64,000 nt of DNA, taken from positions 1-64,000 of the forward strand of contig NZ_JAAEAH010000048.1 in NCBI RefSeq assembly GCF_010998615.1. Reading direction: 5' to 3'. Of the stretch, positions 25,574 to 34,315 are shown piece after piece. The stretch comes from Myxococcus sp. CA023 (GTDB lineage Bacteria > Myxococcota > Myxococcia > Myxococcales > Myxococcaceae). The translations under genes and the position numbers were made by a program. Position 1 is the stretch's first letter; every line of letters begins with the position of its first letter. The notes under the pieces are model-generated. The model worked only from the letters and a program-made list of their open reading frames with translations. It was not told the DNA's origin and did not search any database.

Positions 25574-27346
25574 ATGAAACGCAGTCTCAACGGGCTGTTG
25601 CCCCTGGCCCTGCTTGGCTTCTTCCTGGCGCAGGCCGCCCACGCGGACGTCGTGGACGACGTGTGGCGCGGCACGAACATCCGGCTCAACGCCGCGCGCA
25701 TCCGCGTGAAAGGCAATGACTACGCCACCGGCTACTGGCTGCTGCCGAAGGCGGCGAACACGCTGAACCTCAACGTGCCGGCGCGGCAGTTCGGTCTCAA
25801 CTCGGACCTGGTGCTGCACATGTATGGCTCGCGCTCCGGGAACGTCATCACCTGGACCTTCGATGACACCTTGCCCAGCCGCTACAACCTGGGGGACTCC
25901 ACCTACGTGACGCGTGTGCGGGGGACGCTGAAGGCCTACGCCCGGCAGGTGCGTGGCTCGGATGACCCCTTCTGTGACAGCGCCGCTTGCCCCCACAACG
26001 TGGAGCTGACCCTTGCGCCTGGCTCCAGCGCGAAGGTGAGCGGCTACAAGACCTTCATCTTCGACATCGACTTCACGGAGGACGTCCAGGTGAAGCAGTT
26101 CGTCGCGTATGGCGGCGTCCCGCGCCCCCGGCTGTCGTCGATGGCGGTCGTCGCCCCCAGCAGCCGTTGCCCGTCCTCGGGGCCCAGCGAGCTGTCCGGC
26201 GACGTGGTGCTCAGCAGCCCCGCGCCCACCGGCGGCATCCTGGTGGACCTGATGAGCGTGGACGCGAGCGTGGGCGTGCTGCCCGTGCGCGTCCCCGAGG
26301 GCCAGCGCTCCGCGCGCTTCACGCTGCGCCTGCCGCCCTACTGGACGGGGCCCACCGTCGTCTACGGCGCCTCGGGCGGCGTCCGGAAGAGCGTGAAGGT
26401 GGGCGTGCGCCCGTGCCTGGTGCATGTCTTCCCCTTCGTGCGCTGGTACCTCATCGATTCGCTCTACGCCCCCGCGCACCTGCTCAATGGTGGGGCGGTG
26501 ATTGCCCGGTACAAGGAGGCGGAGTCGGACGTCCTGCTGACGGGCAAGGGCGAGATGTACTGGCTGAACGAGGTGCTCGGCGCGGAGCAGGTGCGCGTGA
26601 CGGGCGTCAACTCGACGGGGGACATCTTCGGCACGGCATATACCTCCAAGGGCCCCAACGCGTTCCTGCTCCGTTCGGAGGACGTGAAGGCGGGCGCGGA
26701 GCAGTGGCTGGAAGGCTGGGAGGCCGTGACGGCCAACGCACACGGCACGCTGCTGGTGCGTGACCCGAAGGACGAGAAGAACATCTACCGCGTGGACGAG
26801 GTGGGGCCCGCCAGGCACCCCGGCCTGTCCGAGCTGCTTCCGAGCCGCGTCCTCTTCAACGCGCTGGGGGAGGTGGCGGTGACGCTGGAGACGGAGAAGG
26901 GGCTCCGCGCCGCGCGCGTCTACGGCAAGGACGTGAAGGTGCTGCTGGACAACGAGTCCGAGGTCACCGCGCTGAACGACGTGGGAGTGTTCGTGGGCAC
27001 CGCGCTCGATTCGGACAAGCGCCCCCGTCCTTTCATCTGGTCGCAGCAGGAGGAGGCCCGGTGGCTGCCGATGCCCAAGGGCGCCGTGTCCGCGAAGGCC
27101 GTGGCCATCAACGACGGAGGCTGGGTGCTGGGTACCGCCACCGCCGAGGACGGCAAGACGCAGGTGCCCTTCCTCGCCTCGCCCGACGGGAAGACGGCCA
27201 CGCAGCTGGATGAGGTGCTGCCGGAGGAGCTGAAGAAGGCCGGCTACCGCGTCCTGAGGGCGCTCGCGCTCGCCGACGACTTCAGCGTGCTGGTGCAGGC
27301 CCTGGATGGACAGGGCCAGCGCGTCCACCTGGTGCTGAGCCCGTGA
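25574..27346 (+). CDS. Exported protein with propeller-like C-terminal repeats, unknown function
   Basis: 590 residues. Signal peptide MKRSLNGLLPLALLGFFLAQAAHA. The N-terminal ~290 residues appear to be two beta-sandwich domains: one with TNIRLNAARIRVKGND and an SDDPFCDSAACPHNVEL disulfide-type loop, one starting LSGDVVLSSPAPTGGILVDL and ending GASGGVRKSVKVGV, which reads like a typical Ig-like module with an extra-strand. From ~300 the sequence turns into short repeated beta units such as ALNDVGVFVGTALD and AINDGGWVLGTATAE, similar to HAF/WD-type extracellular repeats, suggesting a beta-propeller. Preceded by AGTCGAGG at 25561-25568. Unknown function; part of the four-gene exported set. Confidence 0.75.
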   Translation: MKRSLNGLLPLALLGFFLAQAAHADVVDDVWRGTNIRLNAARIRVKGNDYATGYWLLPKAANTLNLNVPARQFGLNSDLVLHMYGSRSGNVITWTFDDTLPSRYNLGDSTYVTRVRGTLKAYARQVRGSDDPFCDSAACPHNVELTLAPGSSAKVSGYKTFIFDIDFTEDVQVKQFVAYGGVPRPRLSSMAVVAPSSRCPSSGPSELSGDVVLSSPAPTGGILVDLMSVDASVGVLPVRVPEGQRSARFTLRLPPYWTGPTVVYGASGGVRKSVKVGVRPCLVHVFPFVRWYLIDSLYAPAHLLNGGAVIARYKEAESDVLLTGKGEMYWLNEVLGAEQVRVTGVNSTGDIFGTAYTSKGPNAFLLRSEDVKAGAEQWLEGWEAVTANAHGTLLVRDPKDEKNIYRVDEVGPARHPGLSELLPSRVLFNALGEVAVTLETEKGLRAARVYGKDVKVLLDNESEVTALNDVGVFVGTALDSDKRPRPFIWSQQEEARWLPMPKGAVSAKAVAINDGGWVLGTATAEDGKTQVPFLASPDGKTATQLDEVLPEELKKAGYRVLRALALADDFSVLVQALDGQGQRVHLVLSP

Positions 27347-27399
27347 GCCGCATTCCGGCCAGCGCGACTTCCACTCTTCCACAAACAAGGACCTTCCTC

Positions 27400-28131
27400 G
27401 TGAAATCGAACCTTCCCCTTCTTCGGGGGCTGATGATGGTGTTCATGGCCCTCCTGGCGGGCTGCGGCGGTTGCCAGAGCAGCTCATCGTCGTGTTCCCC
27501 AAGCCAGTATGGAACCAACGGCTGTGCCTGTAGGACGGACTCCGCCAGCTGCAACGCGGGGCTGGTCTGCCGCAGCGGCACGTGTGAGCCGTGTGGCAAC
27601 GAAGGCGGCGCTTGCTGCGTCACCACGGGCACCACGTCCTGCAGTGGCACGTTGACGTGTGTGATGGAGGCCGCGGGTGAGCGCTGCCGCAACTGCGGCG
27701 AAGTGGGCGAGGCGTGCTGCGTCTCGTCGGGGAACAGCCAGTTCTGCCGCGCGAACGCCGTGTGTGTCAGCGGGAGCTGCCAGTCCGTGGCGGCGCACAC
27801 CTGCGACCCGAATGGCACTGTGTATACGGTGGGCATCCAGGACACGAACCTGTGCGCCCGGCGCGTGGTGGAGGTCCGCGCGAGCTCGCCCGCGAACGCG
27901 CTGCAGTGTGCCAGTGCCAGCGGGATGCTGGCGGCGGATGAGACCGTCTATGAAATCCCCAACACGCCCATCACCGACTACGAGCTGTGCCTGGAGTCGC
28001 AGAGCCAGGGCCGGCGCACCACGAGCGTGCAGGCGTTCGAGGACTACAACGCGCTTCGCTGCGCGCGCTGGACGCGGTGTGGCGCCAGCGACCCGTGCAC
28101 CAGCGTGACGCACGGCGCCTGCACGCCCTGA
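27400..28131 (+). CDS. Cys-rich surface lipoprotein
   Basis: 243 residues from GTG 27400, chosen because AAGGA (27387-27391) is 8 nt upstream and the product then begins with a classic lipoprotein signal, VKSNLPLLRGLMMVFMALLA, with lipobox LLAGC; a start at 27343 overlapping the previous stop would bury the signal. The mature N-terminal half is packed with Cys (about 20), in units such as CRSGTCEPCGNEGGACC and CRNCGEVGEACCVSSG, two related CxxCGExGxACC modules that look like disulfide knots. The C-terminal half (~140-243) is less Cys-rich. Likely an outer-membrane surface protein; no family recognised. Last of the four-gene exported series, followed by a bidirectional terminator. Confidence 0.75.
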   Translation: MKSNLPLLRGLMMVFMALLAGCGGCQSSSSSCSPSQYGTNGCACRTDSASCNAGLVCRSGTCEPCGNEGGACCVTTGTTSCSGTLTCVMEAAGERCRNCGEVGEACCVSSGNSQFCRANAVCVSGSCQSVAAHTCDPNGTVYTVGIQDTNLCARRVVEVRASSPANALQCASASGMLAADETVYEIPNTPITDYELCLESQSQGRRTTSVQAFEDYNALRCARWTRCGASDPCTSVTHGACTP

Positions 28132-28150
28132 GGCGAGCGGGGGACGGATG

Positions 28151-28186
28151 CGGGGCGGAGCGCGCGGAGGGGGACGCTCCGCCCCG
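28151..28186. terminator. Bidirectional terminator between convergent genes
   Basis: CGGGGCGGAGCG (28151-28162) pairs perfectly with CGCTCCGCCCCG (28175-28186): 12-bp stem, 12-nt loop, located exactly between the convergent stops at 28131 and 28189. Confidence 0.75.
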
Positions 28187-28188
28187 TG

Positions 28189-29481
28189 TCATGTCGGGAG
28201 GAGCCGCAGCACTGCCTGGGCCGCGCGCTCGGTGCCGTCCACGCCCTCCAGCGTCGCGGCCAGGGCGCGGGCCTTGGTGGCCACTTCTGGCTGGGACACC
28301 TGGGTGAACGCGTGGGCGATGGCGTTGGCGCCCAGCGCGGAGGGCAGCACGGCGCGGCCCACGCCAAGCCGCTCCACGCGCCGCGCGTTCGCGAGCTGGT
28401 CGCCGCCGAAGGGCACGACGACCATGGGGCGTCCGGCCGCGAGCGATTCCTGCACGGTGTTGTTCCCACCGTGCGTCACCACCAGGTCCACCTTCTGGAG
28501 CAGGGGCACCTGGGGAACGCGGCGGAACACCTTCGTGCGTGGGCCCGCGCGGGCCTGGAGCCGTTCGAAGCTGGCGCCCGCGCTGACCACCACGTCCACG
28601 TCGTGCCGCGCCAGCCCGTCCAGGATGGCGTGGAAGACGTGCGGCTGGTCGTTGAACACCGTGCCCAGTGACACGTAGACGTGCGTGCGGCCGGGCAGGA
28701 TGGCGGTGAGCGCGGGGTCGTCCAAGTTCGCGGGCGCGGGCCGGGGCAGGCACGGGCCGGTCATCTCCACCGGGCCGGGCAGCGGCTCGAGGCCGGGCTC
28801 CAGCGCCGGAGTCGTCGCCATCAGGTTGAGGTCGTCGGAGATGGGCGCCGCGAGCAGTCCGTTCGTCTTCAATGGGACGCGCAGGCGCTTCGCGGCACGG
28901 GCGACACGCGCATCGAACCAGCGCAGCAGCGCGAGCCCCCGTTGCTCGGCCTGGGTCCATGCGGCATCGCGGGGGGCGTCGTCCTCGAGCCCACTCCCAA
29001 AAGGCGCCGCGCCCTCCACGGGGAAGGGAAGGGCGGAGTGATACAGCGCCACATAGGGGCGCCGGGTCCTCCGGGCCGCGAGCAGGGCCGCGGGCATGAG
29101 GTAGTCCGCCAGCACGACGTCAGTCCCAGAGGCTTCGATTTCCTCGGCGATGCGCCGCGCATGCCCCTCCATGCCGGTGGTGAACAGCCGGAGCGCCCAC
29201 CCCAGCTCGTCGAGTCCCCGGGCCCGGGTGATGCGCGCGCCGTACCAGAGCGCAGCCGGAGAAGGGCGCAGTGGCACCAGCCTGAGTCCGTCCTGGCGCA
29301 GGGCTTCCGGAAGCTGGGAGGCGAAGCGCAGCGGCTCTGGCATCAGGCCGGGAAAGCGCGCCGGCGCCACGACCGTTGCGATGGCCAGGTCGTGGCCGAG
29401 CTCACGCAGGCGCCCGCCAATGGCCCGCAGCGCGTTGGTGTGTCCCGCCGTGGGGTGGGCCGCCATGAGAATCCTCGCCAT
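28189..29481 (-). CDS. Family 1 UDP-glycosyltransferase (MGT-like)
   Basis: 430 residues from ATG 29481 (MARILMAAHPTAGHTN, the N-terminal Rossmann opening typical of macrolide/UGT-type GT1 enzymes with a catalytic-type His in AGHTN). The C-terminal donor-binding motif is intact: VTHGGNNTVQESLAAGRP (~350) followed by VVPFGGDQLANARRVE, the region that contacts the nucleotide sugar. TxVYVSLGTVFND is the linker strand before it. Such enzymes transfer a hexose or deoxyhexose to small lipophilic acceptors such as polyketides, sterols or xenobiotics. No biosynthetic cluster adjoins, so a detoxification or carotenoid-type role is as likely as antibiotic glycosylation. Divergent from the DUF4142 gene with a 231-bp gap holding both promoters, in which I recognise no motif. 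Confidence 0.88.
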   Translation of the reverse strand: MARILMAAHPTAGHTNALRAIGGRLRELGHDLAIATVVAPARFPGLMPEPLRFASQLPEALRQDGLRLVPLRPSPAALWYGARITRARGLDELGWALRLFTTGMEGHARRIAEEIEASGTDVVLADYLMPAALLAARRTRRPYVALYHSALPFPVEGAAPFGSGLEDDAPRDAAWTQAEQRGLALLRWFDARVARAAKRLRVPLKTNGLLAAPISDDLNLMATTPALEPGLEPLPGPVEMTGPCLPRPAPANLDDPALTAILPGRTHVYVSLGTVFNDQPHVFHAILDGLARHDVDVVVSAGASFERLQARAGPRTKVFRRVPQVPLLQKVDLVVTHGGNNTVQESLAAGRPMVVVPFGGDQLANARRVERLGVGRAVLPSALGANAIAHAFTQVSQPEVATKARALAATLEGVDGTERAAQAVLRLLPT

Positions 29482-29712
29482 GGCGCCCAGCGTAGCAGTG
29501 CGGGGCCGCCCGTCCGACAGGCACTCCGCCGTGACGCTCGGCGTGGTGCCGCTGTCCGGGCCCGCTGGCGCCAACGTCGTGGTAGCGGCCAAGCGCCAGG
29601 ACTGAGTCTCGTGTTCACGGGGCCCCATGGGGAGGCCCCGCCGGGCAGGCCATGTTTGCCGTGGGCGCCACGCGGCACCCACCTTCGGACATCGCTTCGT
29701 CGGGAGGTGGAC

Positions 29713-30384
29713 ATGACTGGAAGGCTTGGCAGAGCAGGCGGCGTGGCGGTCCTTGCGGCCCTGTGGGGCACGGGCCCCCTGGTGGGGCTCGCCGCCCGGG
29801 CGGAGGCGCCCCAGGCGGGGCAGACGCGGGACGTCTTGTCTGAGCGAGACCTGCTCCTGGGACAGCTCGCCCTCTTCGACGCGAAGAACATCGCGGCGGG
29901 CAACCTGGCGTTGGAGAAGTCGGCCAACCCGCAGGTGCGGCAGTTCGCGTTGCGGCTGGTGGAGGACCACCGCCGGCACCTGCAGGAATTGAAGGCGTGG
30001 GGAAGCTCGCCGTCCATGGACATGGTGGTGGCGGACCTCACGCAGCCCCGGGTCACCGCGGGGATTGGCGGTTCGGGGAGCAAGGACGGGGGCCTCATCC
30101 CGGGGCCGAGTCTGCCCATGCAGCGCGCGGACGCCCGCCTGGAGCAGGCCGTGGCGTATGCCCAGCAGCACCTGGACGTGCTCCGCAAGGCGCAGGGCCA
30201 GGACTTCGACGAGGCCTTCCTGAAGCGCGTCATCAAGGACCAGGAGGACGGCCTGCGGCTCGTGAAGCAGGCACAGGCGACGTACAAGAACGATGGGGCG
30301 TTCACCCTCATGCTCGACAGGACGGGCAACCTCGCGGACCGTCATCTGCAGCGGGCTCAAGGGCTGAAAGAGTCATTCGAGTGA
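29713..30384 (+). CDS. Exported DUF4142 protein
   Basis: 223 residues from ATG 29713, with GGGAGG 7 nt upstream. Signal peptide to about LAARAEA (~31). The rest is a helical bundle: SERDLLLGQLALFDAKNIAAG, then NPQVRQFALRLVEDHRRHLQEL (the conserved xVRxFAxxMVxDH block of DUF4142) and a second helical half with ARLEQAVAYAQQHLDVL and LKRVIKDQEDGLRL. A Gly/Ser/Asp loop (~110-132) separates the halves. DUF4142 proteins are ferritin-like helical periplasmic proteins, often stress-induced; the role is not known. The usual pair of metal-type Glu/His residues is only partly visible. A longer frame upstream is antisense to the glycosyltransferase and not coding. Confidence 0.85.
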   Translation: MTGRLGRAGGVAVLAALWGTGPLVGLAARAEAPQAGQTRDVLSERDLLLGQLALFDAKNIAAGNLALEKSANPQVRQFALRLVEDHRRHLQELKAWGSSPSMDMVVADLTQPRVTAGIGGSGSKDGGLIPGPSLPMQRADARLEQAVAYAQQHLDVLRKAQGQDFDEAFLKRVIKDQEDGLRLVKQAQATYKNDGAFTLMLDRTGNLADRHLQRAQGLKESFE

Positions 30385-30451
30385 ACGCGCCATCCATTCG
30401 CGCGGCCTGCCGGGTTGACGTGACGAAGAGGGGGCGCCTAACTCCGGCGGC

Positions 30452-31405
30452 ATGAGGACCGCCGCGAGGCTGCTGTGGGTGTACCTGGCCGGGGCCCTGT
30501 GCTCGTGCGCCGCGCCCACGCTTCGTGTGTCGCCCGTGGCCCCCGAGGGCGCGACGCCCGTGGGTCCCTTCCTTCCCGAAGCCCGCGCCTTGTTCGAGGG
30601 GTGCACGCCGGTGCCGGACCGGGCCGACTCGCGGCTGTACCGCTGCGAGGGCGTGACGGTGTGGCTGACCGAGCGGGAGGACATGTCGCCCGAGTTGGCC
30701 CTGGCCGAGGCCCAGGCTCGAATCACCGAACGGTTGGGGCCCGGTGCCACGGTGGTGGAGGAAGCGCTGCCGCTGGCGGGAAATCCGTGGCCCTCGGTCC
30801 GTGTCGAAGCGTGCGAGGCGGAGGAGTGTCGCGCCGCCGGGTATGCATCTGCTGTCACCGGGACGCTGGGGCGGGTGCGGCAGCTCGGGTGCGTGGTCCA
30901 GGCTCCGGTGCGGCCCCTGTTGGCGCGCTGCCTGGAGTTGCTCGAGTCCCTTGCCTCGAATGGCAGCCCCGAGGGCGAGACGCTGGGACGCGAGGCGCTG
31001 CTCATTCCCCCGCGCCTGCCATGGCGGGCCTTGGCAGTGCCGGACGGATGTCAGCTCGCCGCGTCCACGGCGCGCGCGGGACGCATTCGCTGCGAGGGGG
31101 CATCGCTGTCGTGGAGCCTCTACGAACCGGCCCAAGCCCAGGTGACGGAGCACTGGCGCTCCCAGAGCGTGGCGGAGTTGGTGGACGCGCTGCCGGGAGC
31201 GGGGCCCGTCGAAGAGGTGCCCTGCCGGCTGGAGCGTCTGGACACGCGATGCGCGCGCTTCACGGTGCCCTCTCCCGAGGGGCCGCTGCTCGTGTGGGCC
31301 GCGGCCGTGACGTGGGAGGACCGGGCGCTCTTCGCCGCGTGCAGCCACCGGGCCTCCGAGCCGCCGTATCCCGCCGTCTGCAACGGCGCGTTCACCCTGC
31401 CTTGA
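30452..31405 (+). CDS. Lipoprotein with an internal duplication, unknown function
   Basis: 317 residues. Signal with lipobox ALCSC (Cys ~19). Two halves of about 140 residues look like repeats: the first has EGCTPVPDRADSRLYRCEGV then VTVWLTERED, RITERLG and a RCLELL end; the second has PDGCQLAASTARAGRIRCEG then LSWSLYEP, VTEHWRS and CRLERLDTRCARF. The pairing C-x(10,12)-R-[LI]-x-R-C-E-G, followed by a beta strand and a helix, recurs in both, so an old internal duplication with conserved disulfides is likely. I recognise no family. Located 67 bp after the DUF4142 gene and 21 bp before the ABC transporter genes on the same strand; it may be part of that transcript. Confidence 0.75.
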   Translation: MRTAARLLWVYLAGALCSCAAPTLRVSPVAPEGATPVGPFLPEARALFEGCTPVPDRADSRLYRCEGVTVWLTEREDMSPELALAEAQARITERLGPGATVVEEALPLAGNPWPSVRVEACEAEECRAAGYASAVTGTLGRVRQLGCVVQAPVRPLLARCLELLESLASNGSPEGETLGREALLIPPRLPWRALAVPDGCQLAASTARAGRIRCEGASLSWSLYEPAQAQVTEHWRSQSVAELVDALPGAGPVEEVPCRLERLDTRCARFTVPSPEGPLLVWAAAVTWEDRALFAACSHRASEPPYPAVCNGAFTLP

Positions 31406-31426
31406 TGCCGCGAAGGACGACACCTC

Positions 31427-32185
31427 GTGTACGAGCTTCAGGACGTCTCCAAATGCTACGGGGCCACGCAGGCCTTGCATCCGCTCAGCTTGAGCCTGCC
31501 GGCAGGACGCACCACGGTGCTGCTGGGGCCGAGCGGCTGTGGCAAGTCCACGCTGCTCCGGCTGCTCAATGGGTTGCTGGCGTGTGACACCGGACGCGTC
31601 CTCTTCGATGGCAAGCCGCTGCCCACGGGAGGGGATGCGCTGCTCGCGGTGCGCCGTCGCGTGGGGTACGCGCTCCAGGGTGGCGGCCTCTTTCCGCATC
31701 TCACGGGCGAGGAGAATGTCACCCTCATGGCGAGCCACCTGCGCTGGCCCGCGGCGAAGACGCGCGAGCGGCTGGATGCGCTGGTGGAGTTGACGCGCTT
31801 TCCCACGGACGCGCTGGCGCGCTATCCCTCGCAGCTCTCCGGTGGCCAGCGTCAGCGGGTGGCGCTGATGCGCGCGTTGATGCTGGACCCGGACGTGTTG
31901 CTGCTGGACGAGCCCCTGGGCGCGCTGGACCCCCTGGTCCGTCACGAGCTGCAAGGTGACCTGCGCGGCATCTTCGCCCGGCTGCGCAAGACGGTGGTGC
32001 TGGTGACACATGACCTGGCGGAGGCGGGCTTCCTGGGGGACAGCATCCTGCTCATGCGAGAGGGACGCGTGGTGCAGCAGGGACGGCTCGCGGATTTGGA
32101 GGCGCGGCCCGCGGATGACTTCGTCACCCGGTTCATCCAGGCGCAGCGGCCGCTGCCTGGCGGTGGGCCGGGAGGCGAGGCGTGA
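31427..32185 (+). CDS. ABC transporter ATP-binding protein, quaternary-amine (OpuC/ProV) type
   Basis: 252 residues, GTG start at 31427 (reads YELQDVSKCYG after the initiator, the standard opening). Walker A GPSGCGKST (~34-42), Q-loop in VGYALQGGGLFPHL, signature LSGGQRQR (~135-142), Walker B VLLLDEPLGALD (~157-168) and switch His in VLVTHDLAEA. It lacks the C-terminal CBS domains found in many OpuA/ProV proteins, being a short form like OpuCA/EhuA-type or EgtV-type ATPases. Its stop overlaps the start of the fused binding protein-permease gene by 4 bp (GTGA at 32182-32185), so together the two genes encode a complete importer for compounds such as glycine betaine, choline or ergothioneine. 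Substrate cannot be told from sequence alone. Confidence 0.92.
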   Translation: MYELQDVSKCYGATQALHPLSLSLPAGRTTVLLGPSGCGKSTLLRLLNGLLACDTGRVLFDGKPLPTGGDALLAVRRRVGYALQGGGLFPHLTGEENVTLMASHLRWPAAKTRERLDALVELTRFPTDALARYPSQLSGGQRQRVALMRALMLDPDVLLLDEPLGALDPLVRHELQGDLRGIFARLRKTVVLVTHDLAEAGFLGDSILLMREGRVVQQGRLADLEARPADDFVTRFIQAQRPLPGGGPGGEA

Positions 32186-33696
32186 GGGTGTGGCTCCTGG
32201 TGTTGCTGCTCGTGGGGGCGTGTGGCGGGGCGCCCGCGTCTGGGGACGGCGCGCCTGAGGTGCGCGTGGGCTCCAAGAAGTTCACCGAGTCCGTCATCTT
32301 GGGTGAAGCGGCGGCGCAGCTCGCGCGGAGCACCGGTGCGCGTGTCACGCACCGGCGGGAGCTAGGCGGTACCACTGTGCTCTGGGAGGCGCTGCGCCGG
32401 GGCGAGCTCGACGTGTATCCCGAGTACACGGGCACGCTGCGACAAGAGTTGCTGTCCGGGCGCCACCTGCCGGATGACGCGGCGCTGCGTGAGGCCCTGG
32501 CTGAGTCAGGGCTTCGGATGAGCGAGCCGCTGGGTTTCAACAACACGTATGCGCTGGGCATGAAGGAAGCGGAGGCCGCGCGGCTGGGCATCCGCCGCAT
32601 CTCTGATTTGCGTGCCCATCCTTCGCTGCGCTTCGGTTTCAGCAACGAGTTCATGGACCGCGCGGACGGCTGGCCTGCCTTGCGGGACAGCTACCGGTTG
32701 CCGCAGCGGGACGTGCGCGGGCTGGACCATGACCTGGCGTACCGGGGCATGGAGAGCGGGTCGCTCCAGCTTACGGACCTGTACTCCACCGATGCGGAGA
32801 TTCAGGCCTACGGGTTGCGCGTGCTGGAGGACGACCTGCACCACTTCCCCGCATATGACGCCGTGCTGCTGTATCGCGACGACCTGGAGGCACGGGCGCC
32901 CGAGGCCCTGGCCGCGATGCTTCGTCTGGAAGGCCGCGTGTCCGAGGAGGACATGGTGAAGCTCAACGCGCGGGCCCGGCTGGAGCGCGTGTCGGAGGGC
33001 CGTGTGGCCTCGGACTTCCTGGCCACGGCGCTGGGTGTCACTTCGGAAGTGCGTGGGGACGGATTGGCCGCGCGCGTGTGGAAGCGGACGCGTGAGCACC
33101 TGTTCCTGGTGGGGGTGTCGCTGCTGGCGGCGATGGCGCTCGCGGTGCCCTTGGGTGTGTTGGCCGCGCGGCGGCCTCGGCTGGGGCGGGGCGTGCTGGG
33201 GCTGACAGGGGTCATCCAGACGGTGCCGTCGCTGGCGCTGCTGGTGGTGATGATTCCGCTGCTGGGAATCGGTTCACGTCCGGCGATTGCCGCGCTGTTC
33301 CTCTACAGCCTGCTGCCCATCGTGCGGAACACGGCGGCGGGGTTGGCCGGAATCCCACCCGAGGTTCGCGAGTCCGCGGAGGCGCTGGGACTGCCCGCAC
33401 GGGCGCGGCTGTGGCGCATCGAATTGCCCATGGCGGCGCCGTCCATCCTCGCGGGAATCCAGACGGCCGCGGTCATCAACGTGGGCACCGCCACACTGGG
33501 CGCGCTGGTAGGGGCAGGGGGCTACGGTCAGCCGATTCTTACGGGCATCCGGTTGGATGATGTGCGGCTCATCCTGGAGGGCGCGGTTCCCGCAGCCGCG
33601 CTGGCACTGCTCGCCAGTGGCCTGTTCGACGCCGTGGAGCGTGTGGTGGTGCCTCGGGGGCTTCGGCTGGGCACGGCGGTGCGTTCGACGCGTTAG
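32182..33696 (+). CDS. Fused substrate-binding protein and permease of quaternary-amine ABC importer
   Basis: 504 residues, GTG start. Residues 1-14 form a lipoprotein signal (LLVLLLVGAC). Residues ~26-290 are an OpuAC-type binding domain: VRVGSKKFTESVILGE, GELDVYPEYTGT and LQLTDLYSTDAEI are hallmarks. Residues ~300-495 are the permease with five or six helices (LFLVGVSLLAAMALAVPLGV, PSLALLVVMIPLLGIG, LFLYSLLPIVRN) and the coupling EAA-like loop SAEALGLPARARLWRIELP. In known fusions of this family (OpuABC, EgtU) the permease comes first; here the binding domain is N-terminal and lipid-anchored. Together with the upstream ATPase it makes a two-gene importer. Betaine cage residues cannot be assigned with certainty. 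Confidence 0.9.
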   Translation: MRVWLLVLLLVGACGGAPASGDGAPEVRVGSKKFTESVILGEAAAQLARSTGARVTHRRELGGTTVLWEALRRGELDVYPEYTGTLRQELLSGRHLPDDAALREALAESGLRMSEPLGFNNTYALGMKEAEAARLGIRRISDLRAHPSLRFGFSNEFMDRADGWPALRDSYRLPQRDVRGLDHDLAYRGMESGSLQLTDLYSTDAEIQAYGLRVLEDDLHHFPAYDAVLLYRDDLEARAPEALAAMLRLEGRVSEEDMVKLNARARLERVSEGRVASDFLATALGVTSEVRGDGLAARVWKRTREHLFLVGVSLLAAMALAVPLGVLAARRPRLGRGVLGLTGVIQTVPSLALLVVMIPLLGIGSRPAIAALFLYSLLPIVRNTAAGLAGIPPEVRESAEALGLPARARLWRIELPMAAPSILAGIQTAAVINVGTATLGALVGAGGYGQPILTGIRLDDVRLILEGAVPAAALALLASGLFDAVERVVVPRGLRLGTAVRSTR

Positions 33697-34157
33697 TCTT
33701 GCTCGTCGAGCCAGAAGAATCGGTTGCCGCTCGCGAGGGCACGCTCGAGAAAGTCGCTGAATGAGTCAGCGATCTTCCGAACTTCACGGGGGTACGTCTC
33801 GTGATAGGCATCGAATAGCGGGTACGGGCCGCCAGTGTTCGCCACGTTCACGAGGACGAAGTCGGAGTCCTGGCAGTCCACAAGTGGATACAAAGACGCG
33901 GTCTCACTCGCTCCCCGTGCACGCTGGCGCAATCTGGGAGTCGCTGCTGCGATCCCCTCCAACGAGAGGATGCTGTAGTTCGCGTCAGGCTGCCTCTTGA
34001 ACAGTTCCGCTCCGTCGCAGTGCAGGTAGAAGGCGCGCAGGTCGTCGTCCAGGCGCCAGCCCATCCGCGCCTCGAAGGCCGCAATCCTCGCCGCTGTCGC
34101 AGGGGGATGTGGGAAGTGCGCACGCGAAATTTCCGTCAGCAAGGACTCGATGGTCAT
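33693..34157 (-). CDS. SMI1/KNR4 (SUKH) family protein, immunity-like
   Basis: 154 residues from ATG 34157 (MTIESLLTEI). The SUKH core is recognisable: a helical start, then FEARMGWRLDDDLRAFYLHC (cf. the LP.DL..FY...NG motif), a strand LSLEGI, and DFVLVNVANTGGPYPLFDAY near the middle, ending with SFSDFLERAL, the usual terminal helix of the fold. SUKH proteins are best known as immunity proteins for polymorphic toxins, and also act as structural regulators. No toxin gene lies in the window, so this may be an orphan immunity gene or have a cellular role. Codon GC is lower than in neighbours. The last 4 bp overlap the convergent permease gene. Confidence 0.78.
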   Translation of the reverse strand: MTIESLLTEISRAHFPHPPATAARIAAFEARMGWRLDDDLRAFYLHCDGAELFKRQPDANYSILSLEGIAAATPRLRQRARGASETASLYPLVDCQDSDFVLVNVANTGGPYPLFDAYHETYPREVRKIADSFSDFLERALASGNRFFWLDEQD

Positions 34158-34225
34158 GGTCAATCCATGTAGGGCCTGTCGGGCCCCACTGCGCTCCACC
34201 GACCACCGCGGTTATAGGAGGCTGT

Positions 34226-34244
34226 CTCGGTTTGCTTTACCGAG
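34226..34244 (-). terminator. Small hairpin after the DUSAM gene
   Basis: CTCGGT / ACCGAG, 6-bp perfect stem with 7-nt loop in a locally AT-richer gap between the DUSAM and SUKH genes on the minus strand. Confidence 0.35.
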
Positions 34245-34315
34245 GAGCTTCCCCATATCCCGGCTCAACATCTACACACTTATAGGGACACGACCCGTCG
34301 TTGCTCTTGGCGTTG

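Noticed and set aside
30475-31587. 370-residue plus-strand frame overlapping lipoprotein gene
   Set aside because: Second frame with Arg/Gly/Ala-rich content; the lipoprotein frame has a signal peptide and conserved Cys.
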